From positions 62,001 to 126,000 of the forward strand of contig NZ_LFVY01000012.1 in the NCBI RefSeq assembly GCF_001050155.1: 64,000 nucleotides of DNA. Reading direction: 5' to 3'. A program made the translations under genes and the position numbers. A model generated the notes under the pieces. The model did not search any database. It was not told the DNA's origin and saw nothing but the letters and a program-made list of their open reading frames with translations. The DNA is from Nitratireductor soli. Lineage in GTDB: Bacteria > Pseudomonadota > Alphaproteobacteria > Rhizobiales > Rhizobiaceae. Below are positions 56,476 through 64,000 of the stretch, one piece after another (within the stretch, counting starts at the first letter, position 1; the number at the start of each line of letters is the position of its first letter).

Positions 56476-58671
56476 TCAGTCCATGAAGCCCGGGAACCAG
56501 GCTTCATGGGCCTCTTTCAATGCGGAAACGGCAATTTCGCGGGCTGCGCCGAGCTTCAGCGTGTCGCCGCCCGTCCGGCCGAGCACCACGGCTGAAACGC
56601 CCGCCGCGCGCGCCTTCGCCAGGACCTCGTCCGCATTGCCGGCGGTGATCACGTAGCGGCCCTGATCCTCGCCATAGAAGGCCGGTATGGCGTTCTCCGG
56701 CGCGTCGATGACGGCGCCGATGCCCGAGGCCATCGCCATCTCGGCAATCGCTACGGCAAGTCCGCCATCCGAACAATCATGAACAGCCGTCGTCGCGCCC
56801 GAGCGGATCAATCCGCGCACGAAATCGCCGACGCTCTTTTCGTGCGCCAGATCGACGGGCGGCGGCGGACCGTCGGCAAGGCCATGAATATCGCGCAGAT
56901 AGACGGATTGGCCGAGATGCGAACCCCAGCCTTCCGGCGCACCGAGCAGGATGATCGTCTGGTCTTCACCGGCAAAGCCGATGCGTGCCGTCCTGTGCCA
57001 ATCGTCGATCAATCCGACGCCGGCAATGGTCGGTGTCGGCGGGATCGCCTCGCCGAGCGTCTCATTGTACAGCGAAACATTTCCCGAGACGATCGGGAAG
57101 CCAAGCGCCGTGCAGGCCTCGCCGATGCCCTTGATGGCCTGGACGAGCTGACCCATGATCTCCGGCTTTTCCGGATTGCCGAAATTCAGATTGTCGGTGG
57201 AGGCCAGCGGTTCGGCGCCGGTCGCCGTGATGTTGCGCCAGCATTCGGCCACCGCCTGCTTGCCGCCCTCATACGGGTCGGCCTCGCAATAGCGCGGCGT
57301 CACGTCGGAGGAAAAGGCCAGCGCCTTGGTCGGGTGACCGTCGACGCGTACCACGCCGGCGTCGCCGCCGGGAATTTGCAGGGAGTTGCCCTGGATCAGC
57401 GTGTCGTATTGCTCCCACACCCAGCGGCGCGAGGAGAGGTCGGGCGAGTTGAGCAGGCTCAGAAGCGTGTCGGCCACATCGGCTTGCGGTACAGCGCCTG
57501 TGAGCGCGGCGGCAGCCTTCGGCGCGACCCAGGGCCGATCATATTCCGGCGCTTCGTCGCCCAGTTCCTTGATCGGCAGGTTCGCCACTTCCTCGCCGTG
57601 ATGGACGATGCGAAAGCGCAGATCGTCGGTGGTCTTGCCGACGATGGCGAAATCGAGCCCCCATTTGTGGAAGATCGCTTCGGCCTGGGCGCGCTTTTCC
57701 GGGCGCAGCACCATCAGCATGCGCTCCTGACTTTCCGAGAGCATCATCTCATAGGCGCTCATGCGCTCCTCGCGCACAGGCACGAGGTCGAGGTCGAGTT
57801 CGATGCCAAGGTCGCCCTTGGCGCCCATCTCGACCGCCGAACAGGTGAGGCCGGCCGCACCCATGTCCTGAATGGCGATGACCGCGCCCGTCGCCATCAG
57901 TTCGAGGCAGGCTTCCAGCAGGCATTTTTCCGTGAACGGGTCGCCGACCTGAACGGTTGGACGCTTTTCGTCGGTTGCCTCGTCGAATTCCGCCGACGCC
58001 ATGGTCGCCCCGCCGACGCCGTCACGCCCGGTCTTGGCCCCCAGATAGACGACCGGCAGGCCGACGCCCTCGGCTTTCGAATAAAAGATCGCATCCGTCT
58101 CGGCGATGCCGGCGGCGAATGCGTTGACGAGAATGTTGCCATTGTAGCGGGCGTCGAAATTCACCTCGCCGCCGACGGTCGGCACGCCGAAGGAATTGCC
58201 GTAGCCGCCGATGCCGGACACGACGCCGGCCACCAGATGCTGGGTTTTGGGATGATCGGGCGCGCCGAAGCGCAGCGCGTTCATCGCCGCCACCGGGCGC
58301 GCGCCCATGGTGAAGACATCGCGCAGGATGCCGCCGACACCGGTTGCCGCGCCCTGGTATGGCTCGATGTAAGAGGGATGGTTGTGGCTTTCCATCTTGA
58401 AGACGACGCATTGCCCGTCGCCGATGTCGACCACGCCGGCATTCTCGCCCGGCCCCTGGATCACCCGCGGCCCCGTGGTCGGCAGGGTGCGCAGCCACTT
58501 CTTCGAGCTCTTGTAGGAACAATGTTCGTTCCACATGGCCGAGAAGATGCCAAGCTCGGTGAAGCTCGGCTCGCGGCCGATCAGATCGAGAATGCGCTGA
58601 TACTCGTCGGGCTTCAGCCCGTGCGCTGCAATCAGTTCGTCGGTGATGGGGATGCGATTGGCAATGGTCAT
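56476..58671 (-). CDS. purL: Phosphoribosylformylglycinamidine synthase subunit PurL
   Basis: Purine synthesis step 4, ATP-dependent amidation of FGAR. 731 aa small-type PurL that needs PurS and PurQ, both encoded 4 kb upstream. Motifs [57 protein letters not shown] (key residues) and [20 protein letters not shown]. Start ATG 58671 (MTIANRI). It is separated from purQ by six genes not related to purine synthesis. Confidence 0.97.
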   Translation of the reverse strand: MTIANRIPITDELIAAHGLKPDEYQRILDLIGREPSFTELGIFSAMWNEHCSYKSSKKWLRTLPTTGPRVIQGPGENAGVVDIGDGQCVVFKMESHNHPSYIEPYQGAATGVGGILRDVFTMGARPVAAMNALRFGAPDHPKTQHLVAGVVSGIGGYGNSFGVPTVGGEVNFDARYNGNILVNAFAAGIAETDAIFYSKAEGVGLPVVYLGAKTGRDGVGGATMASAEFDEATDEKRPTVQVGDPFTEKCLLEACLELMATGAVIAIQDMGAAGLTCSAVEMGAKGDLGIELDLDLVPVREERMSAYEMMLSESQERMLMVLRPEKRAQAEAIFHKWGLDFAIVGKTTDDLRFRIVHHGEEVANLPIKELGDEAPEYDRPWVAPKAAAALTGAVPQADVADTLLSLLNSPDLSSRRWVWEQYDTLIQGNSLQIPGGDAGVVRVDGHPTKALAFSSDVTPRYCEADPYEGGKQAVAECWRNITATGAEPLASTDNLNFGNPEKPEIMGQLVQAIKGIGEACTALGFPIVSGNVSLYNETLGEAIPPTPTIAGVGLIDDWHRTARIGFAGEDQTIILLGAPEGWGSHLGQSVYLRDIHGLADGPPPPVDLAHEKSVGDFVRGLIRSGATTAVHDCSDGGLAVAIAEMAMASGIGAVIDAPENAIPAFYGEDQGRYVITAGNADEVLAKARAAGVSAVVLGRTGGDTLKLGAAREIAVSALKEAHEAWFPGFMD

Positions 58672-58768
58672 CTGGTCGGCGGGTCCCTGCAAAGGGGTTC
58701 CATAAGGGATTTCCCGGCTGCGTTACAGCATCGAGGCCGGATAATCCACTTCCCAGTGCGTCTTTTGT

Positions 58769-60184
58769 TCAGCCGTAATTGTCGAAGCCGCAAATCGGGT
58801 TGTCGAGCAGGCTGCGCAGGACGGCAAAACCGTCATCGACCGACCCGCAACTGGTCGGCACGGTGAAGGAGATGCGCACCCGGTGCAGGGCGCCGTCGGC
58901 CTGGCCGACCTTGAATTCGTCCTCGTCGTCGATCAGCACGCCTTCTTCCGAGGCGGCGTTCTTGAATGTGCTGGACAACCACGGTTCCGGCAGTTTCAGC
59001 CAGAGAAACGGTGCCGCCGGGTGCGAGGCGAAATCGTACCCCTCGAAGGCCTGCCGCGCGCGTGCTTCGCGCTCACCGACCTCGGCGCGGACGCGCTGCC
59101 GGATATCGGCCGCTTCGCCGGAGATGACGAGCTGCGCGGCAAGTTCGGCCAGCAGGAACGGCATGCCGCCGGTGATCATCTTGTGCGCCGTCAAGACGCG
59201 CGAGGCCTGATGCGGCGGGCAGGAAATCCAGCCGCCACGCACGCCCGCCGCCACCGATTTCGACAGGCTGCCGACATGGAAGGTCCGTTCCGGCGCCAGC
59301 GCTGCGATGGGGACAGGAGGATTTTCCAGCAGCACGCCGTAGATGTTGTCCTCGATCAGCCAGACATTGTGGCGCCGGGCGATCTCCACGATGGCCCGGC
59401 GTCGCCCGTCGGGCATGGTGGCCAGGGTCGGGTTGTGCAGCGTGGCGACGAGGAAGGCGATTTTCGGATGCTGCTGCGCGCAGACCCGCTCGAAATCGTC
59501 CGGATCCATGCCGTCGCCGTCGATCGCCACGGAAACCGCGCGCCGGCCGATGACCGAGCCGCTGCGCGCCACATGCGAGTAGGTGAGGTTCTCGAACGCC
59601 ACCCGGTCGCCCGGCACCGTCATGGCGGCGATGACCGAGAGAATTCCGGCATGGCCGCCGAGTGTCGGCACGATGGTTTCGGGCTTGGGCGTCCAGCCGG
59701 CATTGGCCAGCCACGCGCTGCCGGCGTCCAGCCAGTGCGGCGGCAGCGTGCGGGTATAGCTGGCAATGTCCTCGGGATGATCGCGCAGGATGCCGCGCGT
59801 CAGGCGTTCAAGCTGCGCCGCCTGGCCAATATCGGGCGCGGCGGTCGAATCCATGCGCAACTTGCCGGGCTCGATGACCGCGCCGCGCGTCCCGCCGAAG
59901 GGCTGGGCTCCAACTTCCGGCGGCGTCGAGCTCGGCCGCGTGCCGCACAGCACATAGGTGCCTCGGCCCACTTCGCCGCTGACCAGCCCGCGTTCGCGCA
60001 CCAGCGCATAGGCGCGGCTCACCGTGCCGATGGTCACGCCGACATCGAACGCCAGATTGCGCTGCGGCGGCAGCTTCGCGCCGGGCGCCAATGCCCCGCG
60101 CTCGATGTCCGCTTCGATCTGGTCGGCCAGCCGCAGATAAAGCGGGCCGGATCCTTGGGCGAGATTTGGCAGCCAATTTGTCAT
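58769..60184 (-). CDS. MocR/GntR family PLP-dependent transcriptional regulator
   Basis: 471 aa. N-terminal GntR winged helix (GPLYLRLADQIEADIERG; GAKLPPQRNLAFDVGVTIGT) joined to a fold type I aminotransferase-like domain with NPTLATMPDGRRRAI, and Schiff-base lysine in VGSLSKSVAAGVRGGW. Senses an amino-acid or PLP-type ligand. Divergent from a DUF1127 gene; the 83-bp space has two ACAAT/ATTG dyads that may be its operators. Upstream of purL on the same strand, 98 bp away. Confidence 0.93.
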   Translation of the reverse strand: MTNWLPNLAQGSGPLYLRLADQIEADIERGALAPGAKLPPQRNLAFDVGVTIGTVSRAYALVRERGLVSGEVGRGTYVLCGTRPSSTPPEVGAQPFGGTRGAVIEPGKLRMDSTAAPDIGQAAQLERLTRGILRDHPEDIASYTRTLPPHWLDAGSAWLANAGWTPKPETIVPTLGGHAGILSVIAAMTVPGDRVAFENLTYSHVARSGSVIGRRAVSVAIDGDGMDPDDFERVCAQQHPKIAFLVATLHNPTLATMPDGRRRAIVEIARRHNVWLIEDNIYGVLLENPPVPIAALAPERTFHVGSLSKSVAAGVRGGWISCPPHQASRVLTAHKMITGGMPFLLAELAAQLVISGEAADIRQRVRAEVGEREARARQAFEGYDFASHPAAPFLWLKLPEPWLSSTFKNAASEEGVLIDDEDEFKVGQADGALHRVRISFTVPTSCGSVDDGFAVLRSLLDNPICGFDNYG

Positions 60185-60188
60185 GGTG

Positions 60189-60246
60189 ACAATTCTTATA
60201 TTGTATCATTTCACAGGTCAATGCATAGGGACAATCGTTCCAATTG
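60189..60246. promoter_or_regulatory. Paired dyads between MocR and DUF1127 genes
   Basis: Site 1: ACAAT-TCTTAT-ATTGT (60189-60204, perfect). Site 2: CAAT-CGTTCCA-ATTG (60232-60246). The spacing between centres is about four helical turns. MocR proteins often bind paired sites next to their own gene, so these are good operator candidates. Confidence 0.45.
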
Positions 60247-60267
60247 ACAGGGATTGCGAGCAAAGCA

Positions 60268-60498
60268 ATGGGTACAAATGAGACAATGAATGGCGAATGC
60301 AGACCTTCCGCATCGCGCCGGGCTGAAGAACAGACACTGTTCTCGGCGCTGGTCGCCCTTGCGCGCTACGTCGAGGGGTGCATGAGAAAGCGTCGCAGCC
60401 GTCTTGACCTGCTGGAACTAACGGATGAGCAATTGTGCGATATCGGCGTGAAGCGTTCGGAAGCGCAGCGCGAGGGATCGCGGCCGTTCTGGGACTAA
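60268..60498 (+). CDS. DUF1127 protein with N-terminal extension
   Basis: 76 aa. The C-terminal 40 residues are the DUF1127 core (RKRRSRLDLLELTDEQLCDI followed by GVKRSEAQREGSRPFW), with a 30-residue polar N-terminus. DUF1127 proteins bind RNA in some species (CcaF1) and affect phosphate or carbon metabolism in others. Start could be 60268 or 60286. Divergent from a MocR regulator. No CCUCCUCCC hairpins follow it, unlike the 6.1 kb paralogue. Confidence 0.82.
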   Translation: MGTNETMNGECRPSASRRAEEQTLFSALVALARYVEGCMRKRRSRLDLLELTDEQLCDIGVKRSEAQREGSRPFWD

Positions 60499-60546
60499 TG
60501 CATGTCGCATTCAAATGGATTCATTTGAATGATAACGAACATGCAT
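60498..60546. repeat. Large nested inverted repeat after DUF1127 gene
   Basis: Outer ATGCATGT (60498-60505) / ACATGCAT (60539-60546) and inner CATTCAAATG-GATT-CATTTGAATG (60508-60531, perfect 10 bp). It starts in the stop codon of the DUF1127 gene. AT-rich, no U-tract. Could be a terminator-like end, a cruciform or a regulator site. Confidence 0.7.
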
Positions 60547-60558
60547 CATTTCAAGGTG

Positions 60559-60602
60559 TTACAGCGTCCTTTGCGCGTCTGATAAGACGCGCGGCGCTGT
60601 AA
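60559..60602. repeat. Hairpin repeat, family B, copy 3
   Basis: Outer TTACAGCG/CGCTGTAA (perfect) and inner GCGCGTC-TGATAA-GACGCGC (perfect), with the family spacer TCCTTT. Joined directly to a family A element, as at 32.2 kb. Confidence 0.8.
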
Positions 60603-60657
60603 AGCATTCTGCAGTCAGGTGGTTTCACCTGACGTCCGCATAAATGCGGAAAGACAA
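60603..60657 (+). repeat. Two-hairpin palindromic repeat, family A, copy 11
   Basis: AAGCATTCTGCAG, GTCAGGTG-GTTT-CACCTGAC, CCGCAT-AA-ATGCGG, AAAGACAA. Loop differs, stems perfect. Confidence 0.9.
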
Positions 60658-60674
60658 AAATGATGGATCGGGGG

Positions 60675-61307
60675 TCAGGCTTTTTTCGTCTTCGCCGCGC
60701 GGCCGCCCAGCAGGCGGTCTGCCGTCAGGGCCAGCCTGCCCAGCAGCGCGAACAGGAGCGCGACGCCGACGAGCGTGAACAGCACGCTCGGCCAGCCGAT
60801 GACCGACGCGTCGAGAAACGGGTAAGGCACTTCGCCGGCGATCGGCGCCCTGAGCAGCACATAGACCGCATAGGCGACCGGGTAGGCCAGCCAGAGCGGT
60901 ATGTGCCGCCAGGAAAGGCTGCCATCCGCGCCGGCGGTAAGCCACCACAGGACAAAGATCGCCGGCGTCACATAGTGCAGCAGAACATCGCAAAGCAGGA
61001 ACAGGCCCTGTGGCTCCCAGATGGCCGACAGCAACGCCCAATAGATGAGCGCCACCGCCGCGATTGCCACGGCGATCCCCGCCCGCACGCCGGGCCTGGC
61101 GAAGAACGCCGGCTTGCCGAACAGGGCGGCCGCATGCGCCAGCACGACGAGAATGTTGGTCAGGATGGTGAAGTAGGAAAAATAGAAGACCACGGAACCG
61201 GCCAGGCTGCGCCCCGCCGCCATGGAGGCGGGGATCGTCAGGCTGAACTGAAGGACGAGGGCCAAAAGGCCGATCGCCAGTCCCGCGACGTTCAGCAGCT
61301 TTGCCAT
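60675..61307 (-). CDS. Pr6Pr family membrane protein
   Basis: 210 aa with six membrane segments and the group pattern VVFYFSYFTILTNILVVLAH, DVLLHYVTPAIFVLWWL and PYPFLDASVIGWPSVLFTLV. The family is FAR-17a/AIG1-like; human relatives hydrolyse fatty-acid esters of hydroxy fatty acids with Thr and His, and an N-T/H arrangement (TNILV, LHYV) is visible. Bacterial function not known. SD GGGGAG before ATG 61307. Confidence 0.82.
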   Translation of the reverse strand: MAKLLNVAGLAIGLLALVLQFSLTIPASMAAGRSLAGSVVFYFSYFTILTNILVVLAHAAALFGKPAFFARPGVRAGIAVAIAAVALIYWALLSAIWEPQGLFLLCDVLLHYVTPAIFVLWWLTAGADGSLSWRHIPLWLAYPVAYAVYVLLRAPIAGEVPYPFLDASVIGWPSVLFTLVGVALLFALLGRLALTADRLLGGRAAKTKKA

Positions 61308-61359
61308 GAAACTCCCCCAAAAACATCTCTGCCGTGCGTCCGAATGAGAGCGCTACGCT

Positions 61360-61797
61360 CTAGCAGCCGTCCGGACCGCTCGACCAGCGCATGATGTCCG
61401 AATTGACGCGCGCGCCGGTGGCGCTGGAGGTGAGGGGGCCGTAGGTGACGATCTTCGTTGGCGCGCCGGACGCCTCGATGACGAGCAGCGGCAGGCCCTG
61501 CCTCTTGTCCGTACGCATGATCAACAGTCGTGGCCGGCCGGCGGTGGTGTCCAGTTCGGGGATCATGTGCAGGCCGCGGAAATGTCGATCGCCCGAACGA
61601 ATCCAGCATTTTGCGCCTGTGTTGTTGATGCGCTGCAGGGCCGATACCGGGTTCGACGCCGAGACCTCCAGCGCCATGGGGCCGCCCATCGGCTCGCTCT
61701 GGCAGGCCGCGAGAGCCAGGAGCGCAGCAACGGCGCAGCCCTGCAATCCGCCAAAACGAGAACCGGTGACCCGACCAGGCCGGCCGGCGCGGCGCAT
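61360..61797 (-). CDS. Small lipoprotein coupled to purQ, unknown function
   Basis: 145 aa. Signal with RR-rich start and lipobox LALAAC (Cys about residue 32), then a soluble domain with AKCWIRSGDRHFRGLHMIPE and RPRLLIMRTDKRQGLPLLVI. Not recognised. The ATG overlaps the purQ stop (TGATG), so it is translated with purQ although its product is predicted to be exported. Confidence 0.7.
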   Translation of the reverse strand: MRRAGRPGRVTGSRFGGLQGCAVAALLALAACQSEPMGGPMALEVSASNPVSALQRINNTGAKCWIRSGDRHFRGLHMIPELDTTAGRPRLLIMRTDKRQGLPLLVIEASGAPTKIVTYGPLTSSATGARVNSDIMRWSSGPDGC

Positions 61798-62465
61798 CAG
61801 GCAGCTTTCCCGAGCAGGCCTTCGAACAGCGGACGCCCATCGTCTCCGCCATGCGCCGCTTCGATCAGGTTTTCGGGATGCGGCATCAGGCCGAGCACAT
61901 TGCCGCTTTCGCTGATGATGCCGGCAATGTCGTCGATGGACCCATTCGGGTTCGTGCCTTCCGCATAGCGGAAGACAACCTGGCCTTCGCCCTCGATCCG
62001 TTTCAGTGTTTCGGGTTCGGCGAAATAATTGCCGTCATGATGGGCGACCGGGCAACGGATGATCTGCCCGGGCTGGTAGCCGCGCGTGAAGGCCGTGTTG
62101 GCGTTGGTGACTTCCAGCTTGACCTCGCGGCAGACGAATTTCAGCGACGCGTTGCGCATCAGCGCGCCCGGCAGCAGGCCCATTTCGAGCAGCACCTGGA
62201 AGCCGTTGCACACCCCCATCACCAGCACGCCCTGGCGCGCCTTCTCGGCCACCGCGGCCATCACCGGCATGCGCGCGGCGATCGCCCCGCAGCGCAGATA
62301 GTCGCCGTAGGAGAAGCCGCCGGGAATGACGATCAGGTCGACATCGGGCAGTTCGGTCTCGGTCTGCCAGACCGTCTGCGGCGCCTTGCCGGAAATCTTG
62401 GTCAAGGCGGCGATCATGTCGCGGTCGCGGTTGAGGCCGGGAAGCTGGATGATGGCTGATTTCAT
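61797..62465 (-). CDS. purQ: Phosphoribosylformylglycinamidine synthase subunit PurQ (glutaminase)
   Basis: Class I glutamine amidotransferase that feeds ammonia to PurL. 222 aa. Oxyanion strand [20 protein letters not shown], nucleophile Cys in [15 protein letters not shown], and His/Glu in [16 protein letters not shown]. Start overlaps the coiled-coil gene's stop by 4 bp; the stop overlaps the lipoprotein start by 1 bp. Confidence 0.97.
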   Translation of the reverse strand: MKSAIIQLPGLNRDRDMIAALTKISGKAPQTVWQTETELPDVDLIVIPGGFSYGDYLRCGAIAARMPVMAAVAEKARQGVLVMGVCNGFQVLLEMGLLPGALMRNASLKFVCREVKLEVTNANTAFTRGYQPGQIIRCPVAHHDGNYFAEPETLKRIEGEGQVVFRYAEGTNPNGSIDDIAGIISESGNVLGLMPHPENLIEAAHGGDDGRPLFEGLLGKAA

Positions 62466-62731
62466 GAGCTCGGATCGTAGAGGTTCTGAGGGCCTTCGGC
62501 CATTTCGCGCAGTTCAAGTCGGCGTTCGATGCGGTCGAGACGCTGGTCCTGGCGGGCCAGCGTGCCGTAAATATTGTGGATATCGCCATGCACGGCGACC
62601 ATGGTGCCGCGAAGATTGTTCACTTCGGCTTTCAAGTCACTGAGCGCGAAGTCGACCTTGTCGAAACGCTCCTGCATCTTCTTCAGGAGCTCAAACATGA
62701 ACTCGTTTGTCGCCTCGACCATTTTTCCCAT
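62462..62731 (-). CDS. Small coiled-coil protein between purS and purQ
   Basis: 89 aa, almost all helical, with heptads through [33 protein letters not shown] and [16 protein letters not shown]. No membrane segment or catalytic motif. Family not recognised beyond conserved-looking hypothetical proteins at this place. Its stop overlaps the purQ start (ATGA) and its start is 15 bp after purS, so it is a full member of the purC-purS-purQ operon. Confidence 0.8.
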   Translation of the reverse strand: MGKMVEATNEFMFELLKKMQERFDKVDFALSDLKAEVNNLRGTMVAVHGDIHNIYGTLARQDQRLDRIERRLELREMAEGPQNLYDPSS

Positions 62732-62746
62732 CTCCAGAGCGCAACC

Positions 62747-62989
62747 TCAGGTAATGGCGACAGTGTAGTCTTCAATCACGGTGTTCGCCAGAAGCTTCTC
62801 GCACATGGCGGTCAGTTCGCTCTCGGCCTTGGCCTTGTCCGACCCGGAAAGTTCTAGGTCGAACACCTTGCCCTGGCGCACGCTGTCGACGCCGGAAAAG
62901 CCGAGCGTCGACAGGGCGCCGCCGATCGCCTTGCCCTGCGGGTCGAGCACGCCGTTCTTCAACGTCACGGTGACGCGGGCCTTGATCAC
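62747..62989 (-). CDS. purS: Phosphoribosylformylglycinamidine synthase subunit PurS
   Basis: 80 aa. IKARVTVTLKNGVLDPQGKA, GGALSTLGFSGVDSVRQGKV and FDLELSG are typical. Bridges PurL and PurQ in the three-part synthase. GTG start at 62989 set by GGGAG 7 bp upstream (GGGAGTTTCATCGTG). Downstream of purC by 35 bp. Confidence 0.96.
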   Translation of the reverse strand: MIKARVTVTLKNGVLDPQGKAIGGALSTLGFSGVDSVRQGKVFDLELSGSDKAKAESELTAMCEKLLANTVIEDYTVAIT

Positions 62990-63024
62990 GATGAAACTCC
63001 CTGCTTGTCCGTCTTCCGCGCAAT

Positions 63025-63813
63025 CTAGTGGCGCGTCTTGTTGTCCTTCGAGGAAACGAGCACCGGGCCGCCCGAACGCGGCGGCTCGTTCTCGTTCATG
63101 ATGCCGAGACGGCGCGCCACTTCCTGGTAGGCCTCGACGAGACCGCCCATGTCGCGGCGGAACCGGTCCTTGTCCATCTTGTCCTGGGTGACCGTGTCCC
63201 ACAGCCGGCACGAATCAGGCGAAATCTCATCGGCCACGACGACACGCATCATGTCGTTTTCCCACAGCCGGCCGCATTCGATCTTGAAATCGACGAGCTG
63301 GATGCCGACGCCGAGGAACAGGCCGGTGAGGAAGTCGTTGACGCGGATGGCAAGCGCCATCATGTCGTCGATCTCCTGCGGGCTCGCCCAGCCAAACGCG
63401 GTGATGTGCTCTTCGGAGACCATCGGGTCGTCCAGCGCGTCGGCCTTGTAGTAGAACTCGATGATCGAGCGCGGCAGGACCGTGCCTTCCTCGATGCCGA
63501 GCCGCTTGGCCAGCGAACCGGCGGCGATGTTGCGCACGACGATCTCGAGCGGAATGATCTCGACTTCCTTGATCAGCTGCTCGCGCATGTTGAGGCGGCG
63601 GATGAAGTGCGTCGGAATGCCGATGCGGTTCAGATGCTCGAAAATATACTCCGAGATCCGGTTGTTCAGCACACCCTTGCCGTCGACCACCTCGTGCTTC
63701 TTCTTGTTGAAGGCGGTGGCGTCGTCCTTGAAGAACTGGATCAGCGTGCCCGGCTCCGGTCCTTCGTAAAGGATCTTGGCCTTGCCTTCGTAGATGCGGC
63801 GACGACGGTTCAT
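63025..63813 (-). CDS. purC: SAICAR synthetase
   Basis: Purine step adding aspartate to CAIR. 262 aa. [20 protein letters not shown] (ATP site), [39 protein letters not shown], and DFKIECGR. The C-terminal tail ([20 protein letters not shown]) is short. First visible gene of the pur operon; the 187 bp upstream to the window end holds no complete gene on either strand that I can support, apart from a direct repeat GAAGCTTCGCG at 63840-63865. Confidence 0.97.
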   Translation of the reverse strand: MNRRRRIYEGKAKILYEGPEPGTLIQFFKDDATAFNKKKHEVVDGKGVLNNRISEYIFEHLNRIGIPTHFIRRLNMREQLIKEVEIIPLEIVVRNIAAGSLAKRLGIEEGTVLPRSIIEFYYKADALDDPMVSEEHITAFGWASPQEIDDMMALAIRVNDFLTGLFLGVGIQLVDFKIECGRLWENDMMRVVVADEISPDSCRLWDTVTQDKMDKDRFRRDMGGLVEAYQEVARRLGIMNENEPPRSGGPVLVSSKDNKTRH

Positions 63814-64000
63814 GGCTTTCCCTGGTGCCTTGACGGGAAAGCTTCGCGAGGAAGCTTCGCGGCGCGGCTTTTCTTGAAGATGCGTTATGTCACGCGGTCT
63901 CTAGCGCAAACCCGCCCGCACCACAATTGCCATTTGCTCCTGCCGGCGTCTTTCTCCCATGCGCGGAAACGCGCGCCTGCGCCAAACGAGCGTATTGACC

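Noticed and set aside
56779-58866. Nearly 700-codon plus-strand frame opposite purL
   Set aside because: Antisense shadow of purL, His/Arg/Asp-rich without domain signals.
63814-64000. Start of a further gene upstream of purC
   Set aside because: No open frame with a plausible start or family signal within the last 187 bp; only a short direct repeat and possible promoter-like words.

Overview
The window is ordinary chromosomal DNA of an alphaproteobacterium of the order Hyphomicrobiales (Rhizobiales), most like the Mesorhizobium/Phyllobacteriaceae group. The evidence is the gene order (recA-alaS, icd, trmJ-murI-rpsD, ttcA, grxD-bolA, and purL/purQ/purS/purC), the GAAC-N7-GTAC SOS box upstream of recA, the NADP type-II isocitrate dehydrogenase, the small DUF1127 genes, and the many short palindromic intergenic repeats. 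The genus cannot be fixed from sequence alone. I see no prophage, transposase, integrase, rRNA or CRISPR.

Layout. 1-6.3 kb: end of secF, a translationally coupled Mth938-like gene, a squalene-synthase-fold gene, a DUF4153 membrane protein and trmFO. These are followed by a minus-strand unit of a 46-aa DUF1127 gene and three tandem small RNAs whose hairpin loops carry CCUCCUCCC. 6.5-15 kb: tRNA-Leu(TAG), tig, then minus-strand radC, map, sfsA, tRNA-Glu(TTC), an M15-type lipoprotein and phaC, with a small lipoprotein gene divergent from phaC. 15-24 kb: aminotransferase-hom-glpX-recJ, a patatin-like protein, hisI/folE and an IscU-like/yidD pair. 24-33 kb: thrS, an MFS carrier, a MerR regulator, a methyltransferase/DUF1624 pair, an aldo-keto reductase, a GGDEF protein and an OmpA lipoprotein. 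33-42 kb: psuK-psuG (pseudouridine breakdown), recA, alaS, a DedA protein, a GST and icd. 42-49 kb: a LysR gene divergent from an interrupted NAD(P)H oxidoreductase, an exonuclease-CBS-nucleotidyltransferase fusion, trmJ, murI and rpsD. 49-54 kb: a putative lipid glycosylation set (GT39 transferase convergent with GT2-ChbG/NaxD-GtrA) and ttcA. 54-64 kb: an MFS carrier, grxD, bolA, purL, a MocR regulator divergent from a second DUF1127 gene, a Pr6Pr protein, and purC-purS-(coiled coil)-purQ-(lipoprotein).

Three things stand out. The first is the DUF1127 plus triple anti-Shine-Dalgarno sRNA unit at 5.65-6.33 kb, which matches the CcaF1-CcsR (cuckoo RNA) arrangement of other alphaproteobacteria. 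The second is the 49.4-53.2 kb cassette, whose four activities (polyprenyl-phosphate glycosyltransferase, YdjC/ChbG deacetylase, GtrA flippase, ArnT-like transferase) match the Flm/NaxD and Lgm hexosamine lipid A modification logic. The third is a dense mosaic of intergenic palindromic repeats: eleven copies of a two-hairpin element, at least three of a second family, and several unrelated inverted repeats. Some of these supply the stop codon of the neighbouring gene.

All assignments come from reading motifs, lengths and neighbourhood; no database search was possible. Start codons are choices based on Shine-Dalgarno spacing and family length, and are flagged where uncertain.
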